The notes beneath the pieces are model-generated. The model ran no database searches, was not told the origin of the DNA, and was given only the letters and a program-made list of their open reading frames with translations. The position numbers and the translations under genes are program-made. A stretch of DNA of 64,000 nt from Stomoxys calcitrans (lineage: Eukaryota; Arthropoda; Insecta; Diptera; Muscidae): assembly GCF_963082655.1 (NCBI RefSeq), contig NC_081552.1:64082571-64146570 (forward strand), in the 5' to 3' direction. Each line of letters starts with the position of its first letter. Within the stretch, counting starts at the first letter, position 1. Shown here piece by piece: positions 24,366-36,060 of the stretch.

Positions 24366-24721
24366 CTGAACAGATAAAATTGATGGAAGACACGTTAACA
24401 CATTCTAACTTATCTTTAAACCAGTTAGGAAGGGCAAAAGTCAGAAGGTGCCGAATGTAATACAACAATACGTATTAAATTTCGAGCAAATATGTTCAAA
24501 CTGCTATAACTGCGGTTGACAAATAACTACACTATTGCCAATTACCCTAAATCTGTCGACCATTTATGTGGAAGCTATATCTAAATCTGAACCGATATCG
24601 ACCAATCTTCTTAGATATTGTGGTAGTCGTCGAGGAAAGCGTTGTAAAAGATTCTGGTCAATAAATGCGGTTTAAAATTTGTTAAATTTTTATTAATTCT
24701 TTTCAAAACGTCATAAGTGAA
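24366..24721. repeat. Mixed C and B2 remnants
   Basis: About 24420-24470 matches the reversed family C terminus (AACCAGTTAGGAAGGGCAAAAG). About 24570-24690 matches B-type units (GAAGCTATATCTAAATCTGA). Both are decayed. Confidence 0.5.
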
Positions 24722-26356
24722 ACAAGTAAAAGCGTGCTAAGTTCGGCCGGGCCGAATCTTATATACCCTCCACCATGGATCGCATTTGTCGAGTTCTTTT
24801 CCCGGCATCTCTTCTTAGGCAAAAAAGGATATAAGAAAAGAGTTGCTCTGCTATTAAACCGATATCTAGATATGGTCCGATTCGGATCACAATTATATTA
24901 TATGTTGGAGACCTGTGTAAAATTTCAGCCAATTCGTATAAGAATTGCGCCCATTGGGGCTCACGAAGTAAAATAGAGAGAACGATTTATATGGGATCTG
25001 TATCGGGCTATAGACCGATTCAGACCATAATAAACACGTTTGTTGATGGTCATGAGAGGATACGTCGTACAAAATTTCAGGCATATCGGATAATAATTGC
25101 GACCTCTACGAGTCAAGAAGTCAAGATCCCAGATCGGTTTATATGGCAGCTATATCAGGTTATGAACCGATTTGACACAGTTGTTGAAAGTAAAAATAAA
25201 ATACGTCATGCAAAATTTCAGCCAAATCGGACAGGAATTGCGCCCTCTAGAAGCTCAAGAATTCAAATCCCCAGATCTGTTTATATGACAGCTATATCAG
25301 GTTATCGACCGATTTGAACCATACTTGGCACAGTTGTAGGATATCATAACAAAACACCTCGTGCAAAAATTCATTCAAATCGGATAAGAATTGTGTCCTC
25401 TAGAGGCTCAAGAAGTCAAGACCCAAGATCGGTTTATATGGCAGCTATATCAGGTTATGGACCGATTTAAACCATGCTTGGCATAGTTCTTGGGTATCAT
25501 AACAAAACACGTCATGCGAAATTCCATTCCATTCGGATAAGAATTGCGCGCTCTAGAGGCTCAAGAAGTCAAGACCCAAGATCAATTTATATGGCAGCTA
25601 TATCAGGTTATGGACCGATTTTAACCATACTTGGCACAGTTGTTGGATATAATAACAAAACACGTCGTGCAAAATTTCATTTCAACCGGATAAGAATTGC
25701 GCTCTCTAGAGGCTCAAGAAGTCAAGACCCAAGATCGGTTTATATGGCAGCTATATCCGGTTATGGACCGATTTGAACCATACTTGGCACAGTTGTTGGA
25801 TATCATAGCAAAACACGTCGTGCGAAATTCCATTCCATTCGGATAAGAATTGCGCCCTCTAGAGGCTCAAGAAGTCAAGACCCAAGATCAATTTATATGG
25901 CAGCTATATCAGGTTATGGACCGATTTGAACCATACTTGGCATAATTGTTGGATATAATTACAAAACACGTCGTGCAAAATTTCATTTCAATCGGATAAG
26001 AATTGCGCACTCTAGAGGCTCAAGAAGTCAAGACCCAAGATCGGTTTATATGGCAGCTATATCAAAACATGGACCGATATGACCCATTTACAATACCAAC
26101 CGACCTACACTAATAAGAAGTATTTGTGCAAAATTTCAAGCGGCTAGCTTTACTCCTTCGGAAGTTAGCGTGCTTTCGACAGACAGACGGACGGACGGAC
26201 GGACAGACAGACGGACGGACATGGCTAGATCGACATAAATTGTTACGACGATCAAGAATATATATACTTTATGGGGTCTCAGACGAATATTTCGAGTAGT
26301 TACAAACAGAATGACGAAATTAGTATACCCCCCATCTTATGGTGGAGGGTATAAAA
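24722..26356 (-). mobile_element. Family A element, complete, reversed
   Basis: ACAAGTAAAAGCGTGCTAAG with palindrome at the left and GGTGGAGGGTATAAAAA at the right, with at least five central units. A frame of two repeats is open at 25474-25776 only because the unit is a multiple of three. The (GACG)n tract is at about 26180-26220. Confidence 0.85.
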
Positions 26357-26775
26357 ACATTCGACAAAAAAATTGATTTTGTTAAATGTTTGCTCTTTTA
26401 TTTTTGAAAGAACTGCAAAAAGGAACATCCACTTGGGTTTGCTTAACACTGTAGCTCCCACATAAACTGATCTCCCGATTTTACGTGTTGAACCCTTATA
26501 GGGTGCAATTCTTATTCGAATAGGTTGAAGTATTGCACAATTTCTACTATGATCTCCAACATTTAATTCGATTATGATCTGACTCGGACCATAACTTTTA
26601 TATAGATCCAATAGCATTGCAATTCTAACATTTGTTTGTGGGTTAAAACATACTATAAGCGTGCATTGCACACTTTATCTGTTTTTATCTTATTTTCTTG
26701 AAATAATTGGCATACTTGCTTTTTAAAGAATAAATATTACAATACCTTGAGTATAAAAGAAGATTATTAATGAAT
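26357..26775 (+). repeat. Diverged A-related fragment and AT-rich sequence
   Basis: Between about 26440 and 26650 there are A-type blocks (TAGCTCCCACATAAACTGATC, GGGTGCAATTCTTATTCGAA) without termini. The remainder is AT-rich and unrecognised. Confidence 0.5.
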
Positions 26776-27340
26776 TTTTATACCCACCACCGAAGGATGG
26801 GGGTATATTCACTTTGTCATTCTGTTTGCAACACATCGAAATATCCATTTCCGACCCTATAAAGTATATATATATATACTTGATCAGCGTAAAAATCTAA
26901 GACGATCTAGACATGTCCATCCGTCTGTCCGTCTGTCTGTTGAAATCAAGCTACAGGTTAAGTTCGAAGATGGGCCATATTGGACTATATCTTGATATAG
27001 CCGATTTAGGGTCTTAGGCCCATAAAAGCCACATTTACTATCCGATTTCGCTGAATTTTGGGACAGTGAGTTGTGTTAGGCCCCCCAACATCCTTCGTCA
27101 ATTTGGACCAGATCGGTCCAGAGTTGGATATAGCTGCCATATATACCGATCCTTCGATTTAGGGTTTTGGGGCCATAATAGGCGCATTTATTGCCCGATT
27201 TTGCGGAAATGTGAGACAGTGAGTTGCGTTAGGCTCTTCGACGTCCTTCGTCAATTTGGCCCAGATCGGCCCAGATTTAGATATACCTGCCATATAGACC
27301 GATCTCTCGGTTTTAGGACAGTGAGGTGTGTAAGGCTATA
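26776..27340 (+). mobile_element. Family B element, 3' truncated
   Basis: TTTTATACCCACCACCGAAG head, core at about 26863-26885, (GTCY)n at about 26914-26940, then B units ending near 27340, where the LINE remnant begins. No palindromic terminus. Confidence 0.8.
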
Positions 27341-28564
27341 TCACGATCTGGATCTCCCCATAGTATTTTCGCCTTCCTCCCGACCGTTTCGTATTACATG
27401 CGCATTCGTCGCCCACGACCTTAACTCGGACTGCGTCAACCCGAAAGGCTTCGGGTTAACCAAATTTATTGAAGGAAGTTGTGTGGTGTTCACTGCCAAA
27501 TCGTCTGCTTTCTCATTCCCCGTTACTCCGCTATGTCCGGGCACCCAGACGAAGCGGATCGTGCCATCCTTAGAGAAGTCGTTAATCTCCTTTTTACATT
27601 CCATGACTTTTTGTGACCTTACCGTCATGGTTGTTATTGCCCTTATGGCCTGTCATCGCGTTAGCACCACACCTTCTGACGCATTCCGTGATCGCCCAGA
27701 TCTCCGCCTGCAGGACCGTATTATGGTCATCTAGTCTGAAACAGACCCAGGCCAACTCTGTCTTCTAGCTTTGATCCTTCCGTGTAACATGATCTTCCAG
27801 ATGGCAATACTAGGTCAAACCAAGACTGTGCTGCTGCCTGCAGTGCCTCGCACTCGATCTCAAGTGTCGTCTCATGTATCCTATCAGAATCCTCTTCCCT
27901 TACTTCCAGGTTTCCTTTCTATTATATTGCGATGGTATGACCTGCTCCCATCCCCAATCCATTCTCCCATCGTCTTAAGTCTCATAGACGCAGTTGCTGC
28001 CTCACACTTAATCTGTATGCGAATCGGTCGCATAATAGTCTCCAGTGCCCTAGTGGGAGTGGTCCTCATCGCTCCACCTATGCCAAGACAACATGCTCTC
28101 TGAACCTGTTGTATGGTCCTTATATTGCACTTTTTCTCCATGGCAGTCCACCAAACTATTGAATCATAAGTAAGTACTGGTCTAAACATGCTCCTGTAGA
28201 GCCAGTGGACGATCATCGAGTTTAGGCCCCATTTCGAGCCTACGGCCCATCTATTGGGTTGCCCAAAAAGTAATTGCGGATTTTTTATATAGTCGGCGGA
28301 AATAGTTTTATAGAGGAAACGTGGTGCATTAAATCTGCCCACCTTCGTATTCCTCGTGAACAGGCATATTTTAGTCTTCTCTGGGTTAACATTGAGAACC
28401 CTGGGTCTAGACCAGACATATGACATATGCAAGACCTTTTCGGCCCTTCTGCATAGTTCGTTCGGATCCTTACCCCTTAGAAGTATTATAACATCATCTG
28501 CATAGCAGACGGATTCAAATCCCTCCTCAGTCAGCATCCGTAATAGGTTATTTATGGTGGTCAC
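27341..28564 (-). pseudogene. LOA/I-like LINE remnant with RT and RNase H
   Basis: The minus strand (28564-27884) carries the RT catalytic block VCYADDVIILLRG and the following region through LFTRNTKVG; then RRTTPTRALE-type and related C-terminal sequence. A second frame (27628-27341) has the RNase H block VWVPGHSGVTGNEKADDLA. The combination of RT and RNase H in one LINE points to the I/LOA/R1-type group. A mariner-like end replaces part of the segment after SADYI. The 5' half is missing. Confidence 0.8.
28254..28298 (+). mobile_element. Mariner-type terminal fragment
   Basis: TTGGGTTGCCCAAAAAGTAA and the following GCGGATTTTTTATATAG resemble the terminal repeat of mariner elements. It is preceded by TA (28252-28253). 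Only one end, about 45 bp, is present, and it sits where the LINE lacks part of its expected sequence. Confidence 0.65.
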
Positions 28565-28848
28565 CCAAATGTGTGGTTCTGTGCCAAGTACGGTCTAAAT
28601 CGTTCTATAGCCTGATATAGCTCCTATATAAACCGATCTCCCGATTTGACTTCTTGGGCCCTCAATTTTTGTCCGATTTGTCTGAAATTTTGCATATGGT
28701 GTTCCGTTATGACTTCCAACAACTGTGATGTCGGAATCTGTCAACAACCTGATATAGCTCCCAAGTAAACCGGTCTCTCGATTATCCTTGTTGGGTTCCT
28801 TCAAGCTTTTAATTTTGTCGGTTTGACAGAAGTTTGGTGTGTAATAAA
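28565..28848 (+). repeat. A-related units without termini
   Basis: About two diverged units (TGATATAGCTCCTATATAAA, CCAACAACTGTGATGTCGG). No head and no tail. Confidence 0.55.
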
Positions 28849-29432
28849 AGGTATTATAAGGGTATTATAAGTTTGTGCATTTGTTTGCAACACTAAGAAT
28901 GAGAAGTAGACCCTTTAAAAAGTATACCGATCGACTAAGAATCACTTGATTCTGATCAGATTCGATTTAGCAATGTCCGTCTGTGCATTCTTGTAATCAA
29001 AGTGAAGGTTGTGTTTGTTGTCCAATCATCACAAAATTTTGCGCATGTCACTTTTTTGGCCAAAGGATGAGCGTTATTGATCTTAGTAAAAATTGGTTCA
29101 GATTTACATATAGCTCCCATATATATGTATCGCCCGATTTGCACTTAAATGGCAGTAGTAACTACAATTTTCAACCGATCTGCACAAAATTTGGCACGGG
29201 TTGTTTTGTTGCTAGTCTTAACATATCTGCAAAATTGCATTAAAATCGGCTCAGATTTAGACATGGCTCTCATATATATGTATCGCCCGATTTGGACTTA
29301 AATGGCAGTAGAAGCTACAATTTTCAACCGATCTGGACAAAATTTGGCACGAGTTGTATGTTGTTGGTCTTAATATATCTGCAAATTCCATTAAAATCGG
29401 TTCAGTCTAGATATAGCTCCCATCAGGGACGT
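28849..29432 (+). mobile_element. Family C element, 3' truncated
   Basis: GGTATTATAAGGGTATTATA head, CGATTTAGCAATGTCCGTC block, and units with TTAGACATGGCTCTCATATA. The terminus is missing. Confidence 0.65.
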
Positions 29433-29471
29433 AGCCAGGATTTTATAATGGGGGGGATCCCACCTCACATA
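29433..29471. mobile_element. Possible DNA-transposon end fragment
   Basis: CAGGGACGTAGCCAGGATTT followed by a G-run has the look of a terminal inverted repeat of a cut-and-paste element. Only one end is present; low confidence. Confidence 0.3.
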
Positions 29472-31077
29472 TTATACCCTCCACCATAAGATGGGGGGTA
29501 TACTAATTTCGTCATTATGTTTGTAACTACTCGAAATATTCGTCTGAGACCCCATAAAGTATATATATTCTTGATCGTCGCGAAATTTTATGTCGATCTA
29601 GCCATGTCCGTCCGTCTGTCCGTCCGTCCGTCTGTCTACCGAAAGCACGCTAACTTCCGAAGGAGTAGAGCTAGCCGCTTGAAATTTTGCACAAATACTT
29701 CCTTTTAGTGGGCCATATCGGTCCATGTTTTGATATAGCTGCCATATAAACCGATCGTGGGTCTTGAATTCTTGAACCTCTGGAAGGCGCAAATCTTATC
29801 CGATTGGAATGAAATTTTGCACGACGTATTTTGTTATGATATCCAACAATTGTGACAAGTATGGTTTAAATCGATCCATAACCTGATATAGCTGCCATAT
29901 AAACCGATCTTGGGTCTTGACTTCTTGAGCCCCTAGAGTGCGCAAGTCTTATCCGATTTGAATGAAATTTTGCATGACGTATTTTGTTATGATATCCAAC
30001 AATTGTGCCAAGTATGGTTCAAATCGGTTCATAACCTGATATAGCTGTCATATAAACCAATCTTGGGTTTTGACTTCTTGAGCCTCTAGAGTGCGCAATT
30101 CTTATCCGATTGGAATGAAATTTTGCACGACGTATTTTGGTATGATATCCAATAATTGTGCCAAGTATGGTTTAAATCGGTCTATATAGCTGCGATATAA
30201 ACCGATCTTGGGTCTTGACTTCTTGAACCTCTAGAAGGCGCAATTCTTATCCGATTGGAATGAAATTTTGCACGACGTTTTTTGTTCGGATATCCAACAA
30301 TTTTGCCAAGTATGGTTCAAATCGGTTCATAATCTGGTATAGCCGTCACATAAACCGATCTAAGGTCTTAACTTCTTGAGCCTCTAGAGGGCGCAATTAT
30401 TGTCCGATTTGGCTGAAATTTTGCACGTAGTGTTTTGGTACTACTTTCAACAACTGTGCTAAGTATGATTCAAATCGGTTCATAATCTGGTATAGCTGTC
30501 ATATAAACCGATCTTGGATCTTGACTTCTTGAGCCAATTGAGGGCGCAATTCTCATCCGATTTGGCTGAAATTTTGCATGAGGTGTTTTGTTATGACTTC
30601 CAAAAGTATGGCGTAAATCGATATAGAACCTGATATAGCTGCCATATAAACCGATCTGGGGTCTTGACTTCTTGAACCTCTAGAGGGCGCAATTCTCATC
30701 TGATTTGGCTGAAATTTTGTACAAGGGTTTCTCTCATGACCTTAAAGATACGTGTCTAGTATGGTCTGAATCGATCAATAGCTTGATACAGCTCTTACAT
30801 AAACCTATCTCCCGATTTTGCTTCTTGAGCCCCTACAAGGCGCAATTCTTATCCGAATGAAATGAAATATTACGCAATGACTTCTACAATGTCAATCAGC
30901 ATTCATTTATTGTCCGAATCGGACTATAACTTGATATAGCTCCAATAGGATAACAGTTCTTATTCAATATTCTTTGTTTGTCTAAAAAGAGATACCGCGC
31001 ATAGAACTCGACAAATGCGATCAATGGTGGAGGGTATATAAGATTCGGCCCGGCCGAACTTAGCACGCTCTTACTTG
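29472..31077 (+). mobile_element. Family A element, complete
   Basis: Starts ATACCCTCCACCATAAGATG with only two T's at its junction (most copies have five), core at about 29557, (GTCY)n at about 29605-29635, central units to about 30780, then a diverged 3' portion and the palindrome plus CTCTTACTTGT. The 3' portion differs from A2 and lacks several usual bases, so this is a sub-variant. Confidence 0.8.
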
Positions 31078-31135
31078 TTTAAATTCGAAAAATGCCAAAA
31101 TTCTTGTTACTTTGAAATTTGTAAAGATACTTCAT

Positions 31136-32077
31136 TTTATACCCACCACCGACGGATGGGGGTGTATTCATTTTGTCATTCCGTTTGCAACACATCGAAA
31201 TATCCATTTCCGACCCTATATAGTATATATATTCTTGATCAGCGTAAAAATCTAAGACGATCTAGACATGTCCGTCCGTCTGTCTGTTGAAATCACGCTA
31301 CAGTCTTCCAAAATAGAGATATTGAGCTGAAACTTTGCACAGATTCTTTTTTGTCTATAAGCAGGTTAAGTTCGAAGATGGGCTATATCGGGCTATATCT
31401 TGATATAGCCCCCATATAGACCGATCCGCCGATTTAGGGTCTTAAACCCATAAAAGCCACATTTATTATTTGAGACAGTGCGTTGTCTTAGACCCTCCGA
31501 CGTCCTCCATCAATTTGGCTCAGATCGATCCAGATTTGGATATAGCTGCCATATAGACCGATCCTCCAATTTAGGGTCTTAAGCCCATAAAAGCCACATT
31601 TATTATCCGATTTTGCTGAAATTTGGGACAGTGGGTTGTGTTAGGCCCTTTAACATCCTCCGTCAGATCGGTCCAGATTTGGATATAGCTGTCATATAGA
31701 CCGATCCCCCGATTTGGGGTCTTAAGCCCATAAGAGGCGCATTTATTGTCCGATGTAGCCGCAATTTGAGACAGTAAGTTAAGTTAAGCCCCTTAACATA
31801 CTTCTGCATTATCGCACAGATCGGTCCAGATTTGGATATAGCTGCCATATAGACCGATCTCTCGGTTTTAGGTTTTGGGGCCATAAAAAGCGCATTTATT
31901 GTCCGATGTTGCCGCAATTTGGGACAGTGCGTTAAGTTAAGCCCCTCCACATATTTCAGTTATGGGACATAAGGTATGAGTTTTGCACCGGATTTTGACG
32001 AAAGGTGGTTTACATATATACCCGAGGTGGTGGGTATCCAAAGTTCGGCCCGGCCGAACTTAACGCCTTTTTACTTG
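31136..32077 (+). mobile_element. Family B element, complete, short
   Basis: About 0.94 kb. TTTTATACCCACCACCGACG head, core at about 31218, short (GTCC)n, four B units (AGACCGATCCTCCAATTTAG and similar), the GGTGGTGGGTATCC inverse repeat, and TTCGGCCCGGCCGAA plus CTTTTTACTTGT. A 12-T run follows the end. Confidence 0.85.
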
Positions 32078-33482
32078 TTTTTTTTTTTTGTGAAAATTGT
32101 GGTCGCTATTGGGTACAGGAACTGACCCATATATGGTGTCATTTGGTCATAAAGTCAGATCTGAATTTTGTATTAATTGTCAAGACACTATTCATAGGCC
32201 GATCCTAAACTTTCAAAGCCTTCAATAAGGGAATTGTCTTTGGAAATACTTCGTTTCATAGCGAAAGTTTCGGCGAATCATTTTCAGTATTTTGAAGAAA
32301 ATGTTTCATTTTCCTGCTCTCAAACTAGTTTAATGATATCAACAGGTTATTGTTTGTGTCGGTCTATTGGTTTTAAATGACTTTTATTTTCATAAAATTG
32401 TACGCAAACAAACTGAAAACATTAAGGAACTATAATTGTTAAATATTTCAAAAAATAAATGTTGAACAATTTTTACGAAGAACCATCTACGTTCGCTTTA
32501 ATAATGTCGCTAATTCCATCTTCGAACTTTATTAAAATCGATCGAAAATTCGTTTTTGATGGAAAAGATGTCCGGTTAAAAATCCATCCAACTATTGTCG
32601 TATATGGCAATGGTTTGCATAATGTCGTTATAAGTCCTAAAGTTTTCCTTTACGAAAACGCTTTCTATACCCACTAATTGTTGCCACATGACCTAGCGGC
32701 AAACGTAAGTGTAATATAATACTTGCTCTCATAGATGAAAGTCTGTTGACTGATGTTATTTTAACTAATTTTCTCACTTACGGTGGGTGTTAGGTTCGTG
32801 TTTCACTGTGAAAATTAATATTTTTACGATTAATTTTTGTAGATAATAGATTTTGAAGCAAAAAGACTTTCTGATTTCACTCATAAAGTTTTAGTTCTCA
32901 GTGATATTTTTTGTAGTTTTTCAAAAAAGTAATCGTGAAAAACACGGGTATTTTACGATGAAATACCAACTTAATACCCACCTTTTTGTAATCATGCAAT
33001 ATAACACGTCATATTTCATTAAAGGTTTTCGTGCATAACATATAAGGAAATCATTATTCGCAAAATATTATCAGTAAAAAGGTTTTCTTGAAAAAAATCA
33101 AAAAATCAAAAAGTAAATTTTAAGATGTTTTGAATAATATTTCACTGTGCTCATATCTATGGTTAAAGCCAACAGAACAAACAAATTTCCAATAGAATTT
33201 TCGTTCCCTAATCATTATGAGCTCCGTATCAATTGCCTTAAACACTGAATTGTGAATTATGGAATTTCAAGAAAAAAGACGAAAGGATTTTTTTTAATAA
33301 TTATTTTAAAATGTAATTTAATCTGGATGATAATTTCGGAGTTTTCAAAATTGTGTTTCCGAGTCCTTAAATTTTTTCATTTCATTGCTTATATGATTCA
33401 AAAATTTATAATTAATTATCACCAATTGTTCTTTGGAAAAGTTTATCAGACTAACCAGAAAAATATTTGATTTTAAGACAAT
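32078..33482. other. Unrecognised AT-rich region
   Basis: About 1.4 kb with small open frames (32459-32677, 33252-33470). The first has a plausible composition but no known motif. Nothing else seen. Confidence 0.3.
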
Positions 33483-34171
33483 TTTTATACCCACCACCGA
33501 AGGAAAGGGGTATATTCCTTTTTTCATTCCGTTTGCAACACATCGAAATATCCATTTCCGACCCTATAAAGTATATCTATTCTTGATCAGCGTAAAAATC
33601 TAAGACGATCTAGACATGTCCGTCCGTCTGTCTGTTGAAATCAAGCTACAGTCTTTAAAAAAGAGATATTAAGCTGAAACTTTGCACAGATTCTTTTTTG
33701 TCCATAAGCAGGTTAAGTTCGAATAAAGGCATATAGACCAATCCGCCGATTTAGGGTCTTAGACCCATAAAAGCCACATTTATTATCCGATTTTGCTGAA
33801 ATTTGAAACAGTGATTTGTCTTAGGCCCTTCGACATCCTTCATCAATTTGGCCCAGATCGGTCCAGATTTGTATATAGCTGCCATATAGACAGTTCCTCC
33901 GATTTAGGGTTTTGGGGCCATAATAGGCGCAAATATTGTTCGATTTTGCCGAAATTTGAGACTGTGAGTTTTGTTAGGCTCTTCGACGTCTTTTGTCAAT
34001 TTGGCATAGATCGGTGCAGATTTGAATATAGCTGCCATATAGACCGATCTCTCGATTTAAGGTTTTGGTCCATAAAAGGAGCATTTATTGACCGATTTCG
34101 CCGAGATTTGGGACAGTTCGTTGTGTTAGGCTTTTCGACATCCGTGTCGCATATGGTTCAGATCGGTTTAT
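33483..34171 (+). mobile_element. Family B element, 5' part, split by a family A element
   Basis: Head, core and B units as in other copies, cut after GATCGGTTTA by the A head at 34172. The B element resumes at 35212 with TAGTTATAGCTTCTAAAAAG, matching the intact copy (reversed) at about 15590-15610. Confidence 0.85.
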
Positions 34172-35211
34172 TTTTATACCCTCCACCATAAGATGGGGGG
34201 TATACTAATTTCGTCATTCTGTTTGTAACTACTCGAAATATTCGTCTGAGACCCCATAAAGTATATATATTCTTGATCGTCGTGAAATTTTATGTCGATC
34301 TAGCCATGTCCGTCCGTCTGTCCGTCCGTCCGTCCGTCCGTCCGTCTGTCTGTCGAAAGCACGCTAACTTCGAAGGAGTAACGCTAGCCGCTTGAAATTT
34401 TGCACAAATACTTCTTATTAGTGTAGGTCGGTTGGTATTGTAAATGGGTCATATCGGTCCATGTTTTGATATAGCTGCCATATAAACCGATCTTGGGTCT
34501 TGACTTCTTGAGCCTCTAGAGTGCGCAATTCTTATCCGATTGGAATGAAATTTTGCACGACGTGTTTTGTTATGACATCCAACAACTGTGCCAAGTATGG
34601 TTCAAATCGGTCCATAACCTGATATAGCTGTCATATAAACCGATCTTGGGTCTTGACTTCTTGAGCCTCTAGAGGGCGCAAGTCTTATCCGATTTGAATG
34701 AAATTTTGCACGACGTATTTTGTTATGATATCCAACAATTGTGCCGAGTATGGTTTAAATCGATCCATAACCTGATATAGCTGCCATATAAACCGATCTT
34801 GGGTCTTGACTTCTTGAGCCTCTAGAGGTCGAAATTATTATCCGATTTGCCTGAAATTTTGTACGACGGATTCTCTCATGACCATTAGCATACGTGTTTA
34901 TTATGGTCTGAATCGGTTTATAGCCTGATATAGCTCCCATATAAATCGATCTCTCTATTTAACTTCTTGAGCCCACAAAGGGCGCAATTCTTATTCGAAT
35001 TGGCTGACATTTTACACAGGTCTCCAACATATAATTTAATTGTGGTCCAAACCGGACCATATCTTGATATCGCTCTAATAGCAGAGCAAATCTTTTCTTA
35101 TATCCTTTTTTTGCCTAAGAAGAGATGCCGGGAAAAGAACTCGACATATGCGATCCATGGTGGAGGGTATATAAGATTCGGCCCGACCGAACTTAGCACG
35201 CTTTTACTTGT
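34172..35211 (+). mobile_element. Family A element, complete, inserted in B
   Basis: About 1.04 kb with normal head and palindromic tail (here GGCCCGACCGAA, one change from perfect). Fewer central units than other copies. (GTCY)n at about 34313-34350. Confidence 0.85.
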
Positions 35212-35396
35212 TAGTTATAGCTTCTAAAAAGACCAATATTTTGTTATACACGATTAAACAATGACTTGTACCGATTACTGCTATGGGACATAAGGACAAT
35301 TTACACCGGATTTTGATGAAAGGTGGTTTACATATATACCCGAGGTGGTGGGTATCCAAAGTTCGGCCCGGCCGAACTTACCGCCTTTTTACTTGA
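35212..35396 (+). mobile_element. Family B element, 3' part
   Basis: Continues the B element from 34171 to its GGTGGTGGGTATCC repeat, palindrome and CTTTTTACTTGA. The last base pair differs from the usual ACTTGT. Confidence 0.8.
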
Positions 35397-35797
35397 TAAA
35401 TAATATTTTTTACGCGTCTATTTGCGCTTTTTTTATTGGTCTTAAAATCTTATTGAGATTCCATTGCAGGATATTTTTCGGCTTTAGACCATTGTTTAAT
35501 GCTTTCTATTCGAAAAATAGTATAGCAAAAAAACATTTAAAAAGTCAGCAAAAAGTGTGTTGTTGCTAGAAGCATTTGACTGCTTTCCTTTTTCGCGATT
35601 TCATTTTCAACCAAGAAAAATCATCAGAGGGATATGTCAAATGGATCAAGGTGCTTTACAACCATTCCAACTAGAGTAAGTTGTAAAGCACACATCAGAA
35701 TTTGAACAGGGCTCTTTAAGTCGACTTGTTCCATAAGCGCAATAGAAAACAAATCAAATCTTACTTCCCTTATTCAAATCCAACTTACCCAACGATG
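35397..35797. other. Unrecognised sequence
   Basis: About 400 bp. A short inverted pair near 35655 and 35680 (GTGCTTTACAAC / GTTGTAAAGCAC) forms a perfect 12-bp hairpin with a 15-nt loop. Nothing else seen. Confidence 0.35.
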
Positions 35798-35930
35798 CTT
35801 AGGCCCATAAAAGCCACATTAATTATCCGATTTTCCTGAAATTTGGGACAGTGAGTTATGTGGGGCCCTTTGGAATCCTTCATCAATTTCGCCCAGATCG
35901 GTCCAGATTTGGGTATAGCTGCCGCTACGC
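35798..35930 (+). repeat. Solitary family B unit
   Basis: One B-type unit (AGGCCCATAAAAGCCACATT to GGTATAGCTGCC) standing alone with no head or tail. Confidence 0.7.
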
Positions 35931-36060
35931 CTTCTTTTACTTTGTATGGAACAACATTTTTCTTGGAATATTTATTTTCGACAATCAAAGAGCTTTTAGT
36001 GAAATACCATGCTACGAAAATAGTATATCGCTTGACTAGTTTAACAATATAAGTGCCTTT
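35931..36060. other. Unrecognised sequence
   Basis: Short AT-rich spacer between a B unit and a D array. Confidence 0.3.

Noticed and set aside
27066..27734. 222-codon plus-strand frame as a gene
   Set aside because: It starts in B units and runs antisense through the RNase H part of a LINE remnant.
32459..32677. Small host gene at 32459-32677
   Set aside because: 72 codons in AT-rich sequence with no recognised domain and no promoter or splice support that I can judge by eye.
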